From Erythrocercus mccallii (lineage: Eukaryota > Chordata > Aves > Passeriformes > Dicruridae): a stretch of DNA of 64,000 nucleotides. Numbering within the stretch: position 1 is the stretch's first letter; every line of letters begins with the position of its first letter. Both the position numbers and the translations under genes were made by a program. The DNA is taken from contig VZRG01000351.1 in assembly GCA_013397435.1 (NCBI GenBank), positions 1-64,000 of the forward strand. The letters are read 5' to 3'. The notes under the pieces were generated by a model. It had not been told where the DNA came from. It did no database searches and worked only from the letters and a program-made list of their open reading frames with translations. Of this stretch, positions 61,101 to 64,000 are shown piece after piece.

Positions 61101-64000
61101 TACAAGAATAGAGGAAACATTTATGGGGTAAATCATGAAGCAGCCTATAGACAGAGTCGGGAGGAAAACACTATTAATTTAACCCCCACACTCACTTTGG
61201 AAAACCCAGCCAAAATGTGTTAAACATATTAATACATGAGAGAAGAGTAAAGAAGGCATATGCAACACGTGGCTGTGTCTTCATTAATGCCAGATTACCA
61301 TTTGGTACATTACCATTTTGTATGATCACTACGTAATACAAATTTATGCCCAAGCAAGTGCAGACATAAGCACATTTCTGTCAAGTTTGCCTGAGTGCAG
61401 GATGCTGCTTTCAAGCCAGCTTCACATCAGCTGGAAAAATACAAACAATATCTGTTTAGGTATTGTCAGAGTCACAGAGAAATGACTTCTATCTGACACA
61501 GCAGAAAACCTACTAGTATAAGGTTAATATTAAAACTAGGGATGAAAAGTTATATTTACATGAGGCATTTGCATCATGTGGTTATGGGTTTTGATCAGCT
61601 CACAAGTGCCCTAAAAATGTACCATTGAATCAACAATCTAAATCAAGCCAGTAAATCAGTGTCTGTAGGGTAAAGAGTAACACAGCATCCCCCTCCCTCT
61701 ATACTGCTCTGTCCTCATCTCTCTCTCCCCAGAGACATAAAGACTTTCAGTCTTTTCTCCAGCTCTGCAGGGAATCTCATGTGTTCATGTAAGCAGTTAA
61801 AATGTATCTACAGTAGAAGGGAGATGGGCAAAAAACCAAAAACCTTTCATATTAAATACAATTTCACACACACGTAGGAGAAAATAAATCAGAAAAGCCA
61901 AGTTAGGATTACAGACATAGCTGCTTAGATTGCCTAAATGAGACAATATGTATTATCTCATCTGGCAGTTTAGCATGACTGAAATGAAACATAATTTGCA
62001 GTTGACGCCAACTGGCAGGAGACAAATGCTCATGGTAATCTTTGTGTTTTATTAAGAAAGTTCTTCTGTCTTAAATTTCACGGAAAATGGATTGGAGGCT
62101 TTTGGTCTAAAAAGTACAAGGGTCGCAGATGCTACCCTGAGCTGTTAACTCATAGAAAAATGTGTCTTGAGATTTTACAATTTAAAAGGACAAATCTAAA
62201 ATTATGCCAGGTCAAGTCTTCTACCCAGTACCTCTGTCTCCAAGAGCAGCCAAAAACAGATGTCTGGGGAAGAGCATGAGAATAGTGTAATTGTTTAGTC
62301 ATACTCTCCCCAAATATGCTTGTCTCCAATAATTTGCAGCTCGGGGACTTTCAAAGCCAGAGGTCATGCTTATGTATTTAATAATCACTTACAAACCCAT
62401 TTTTCCATTAATTTTTTTAATTAATTCAGAAATTTCCAATTTCACTTCAAATTGGTATAAATTTTCAGTATCCACAACATCCTGTGGAGCTACACAATTT
62501 AATATGTGCATGACAAAGTTCTCCTTTTTGCTATTCCAAACCCAACACCTGCTAGTTTAATTTTCATGCTCATTAGTTCTTGCACTGGGAAAGAAAACGA
62601 ACAACTTATCCCTAAGCTGCTCACCACATCATTCATGTTTTTGTAAAAGTGTCATCACATGCCAGTTGTCTCTTCTCCTGACAAATTTAACCACTGAAGA
62701 GAGTCACAGTGCTGAAAAGAAGATCCTCATTGTGTCAGTAAGTATGAAGAGGATACCATCCTGTTCTATTCTACATCATTAGAGCATCAAGACAAATATA
62801 TTCTTAACTGGACAAACAAAACATATGTGAAGCAATGAGAGGTAACCCAAAGAAAAGCAACAAAAATAACTGGTGTACAAAACCTGTGAGGTGAAAAAAG
62901 TAGGCTATTATAGTTAAAAAACCCCACAATATACAAAAAGTAATTATTTGCTTTGTCCTAGACAGATGCAAGATGAGCAACTGTGGTATTAAGTTACTAC
63001 AGGAAAGGCATGAACTGCGTAACACACAAAGAAAATTTTCATGTCATGGTGATGTAAGGGAGACCACTGAGTTCCTCGGACCAAGTCTCAGATGACAGAT
63101 ACAGATGATCCTAATCTGAGGCAGAAGAATGGGGTAGATGACACTGTAACATCTCTTCTAGTCCTACCTTTGTATGATCTTCTTGGGATGTCAGGAAAAA
63201 TCTCTTCCTTTCAATCATTTAACAATAACAAAATAAAAATGGGGAGGTTAAAGGGAGCTACAGGGTTGATTCCCCTGGAAAAAAAGAAGTTACAACCTGC
63301 TCACAAATGAACTGTTTATTGAGATCCTGTTCTTGCCCAACTCCAAGGAGCCTGTGGAAAGAATGAGGGACCACCAGCCAAGAGCTGGAGACATTTTGCT
63401 GAAAATGTGGACTTCTATTCTCTGACCTTGCCTGGACATTCTTTAAATCTGGTTGGGAAGCAGAGGCATACTACACAGAGTACAGTGCACGAGTATGTGA
63501 GACAGCCCTGATGCACTGTTAGAATTGTTTATCTACTGTGCAATGCATGCAATGAGCAACAGAAAAAAAGGTAAATATAGGCTGGTCAAGCACCAAAAAA
63601 TTAGACTATTCCTAAAGCTCTGTTTTAGACAGGACTTTCACTCTTTCACATTAACATGTACCATTTTTGCAGTAACCAATCTCAAGAAAAGCTGGATATT
63701 TCTGTACTCCAAACTCGGCTGCGATAAAAGGCAAGCTCTATTTCAGGCTGTCAGGGCTGCCATGGAGTGTGGTCTGGGCCACTTAGATGTAAAGACTGGT
63801 TGAAGGTAACTGCACTGATTTTATGCAGTCATGATCATGACTAGTGATTGAATAAACATGCATACACAACACAAACCTCATCCACATTCCTGCAAACTGG
63901 ATACCTCTAAATGATCTATCATCTCAGCAGCACAATCAGCTGGGCAGTCCATGGAATATCTTACACACCAGCTGTCATGTACTATGTCTATCAGTACCTT
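55115..64000. other. Unique AT-rich DNA, no gene recognised
   Basis: No coding family, RNA gene or dispersed repeat is seen. The frames at 55547-55786, 58111-58377, 59029-59334 and 63525-63803 are 79-101 codons without recognisable motifs. A long pyrimidine tract ending in ctacag at about 59227-59260 looks like a splice acceptor, but no well-bounded open exon follows. A short (CA)n lies at about 58567-58578. Confidence 0.5.

Overview
The window looks like avian nuclear DNA from a draft assembly. It is AT-rich, contains two runs of N, and its clearest landmarks are CR1 (chicken-repeat-1) LINE fragments. These carry truncated 5' ends and the diagnostic 3' tails of the kind attctgtgattctatga. 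At least one sharply delimited solo retroviral LTR is also present. CR1 is abundant in birds and also occurs in crocodilians and turtles. The LTR sequences remind me of passerine-type endogenous retroviruses, but I could not check this against a repeat library.

I recognise no protein-coding gene, rRNA, tRNA or CRISPR array. The longest ATG-initiated frames outside gaps are only about 100-155 codons. All of them are CR1 shadows, low-complexity translations or unrecognisable, which is what chance gives in 64 kb. The window is most simply intergenic DNA or the inside of a very large intron. A few short stretches have good splice-site consensus at both ends (best: 38198-38293). They are listed as low-confidence candidate exons.

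Layout: 1-8957 is mostly unique AT-rich DNA with one possible very old antisense CR1 trace (about 3540-3690). 8958-9217 is a CR1 3' end. 10195-14654 is a nested complex of CR1 copies. An older plus-strand CR1 (10195-10735, 11153-12350, 14301-14654) was split by a second plus-strand CR1 (12351-14300). It was also disrupted at 10736-11152 by an out-of-order CR1 piece that itself contains a minus-strand CR1 (10791-11100). 16323-16980 is a probable solo LTR holding the 470-base assembly gap. About 18690-19153 is a possible minus-strand LTR. Short CR1 tails lie at 23790-23853 and 26571-26913.

The solo LTR at 35774-36335 is complete, with TGTTG...CAACA ends and a 6-bp target duplication. A CCTCT-type pentanucleotide array with a 191-base gap (50450-50730) lies just upstream of a long CR1 3' fragment (50774-51526). 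The rest is unique sequence with small simple repeats and a few hairpins. The strongest of these hairpins (48925-48999) has a 17-bp perfect stem.

No set of genes works together here. The story of the window is layered retroelement insertion and decay. I did not find a convincing new biological system. The items most worth checking are the nested CR1 history, the two LTRs with target duplications, the 48.9-kb hairpin, the 39.6-kb inverted-repeat cluster and the 38.2-kb candidate exon.
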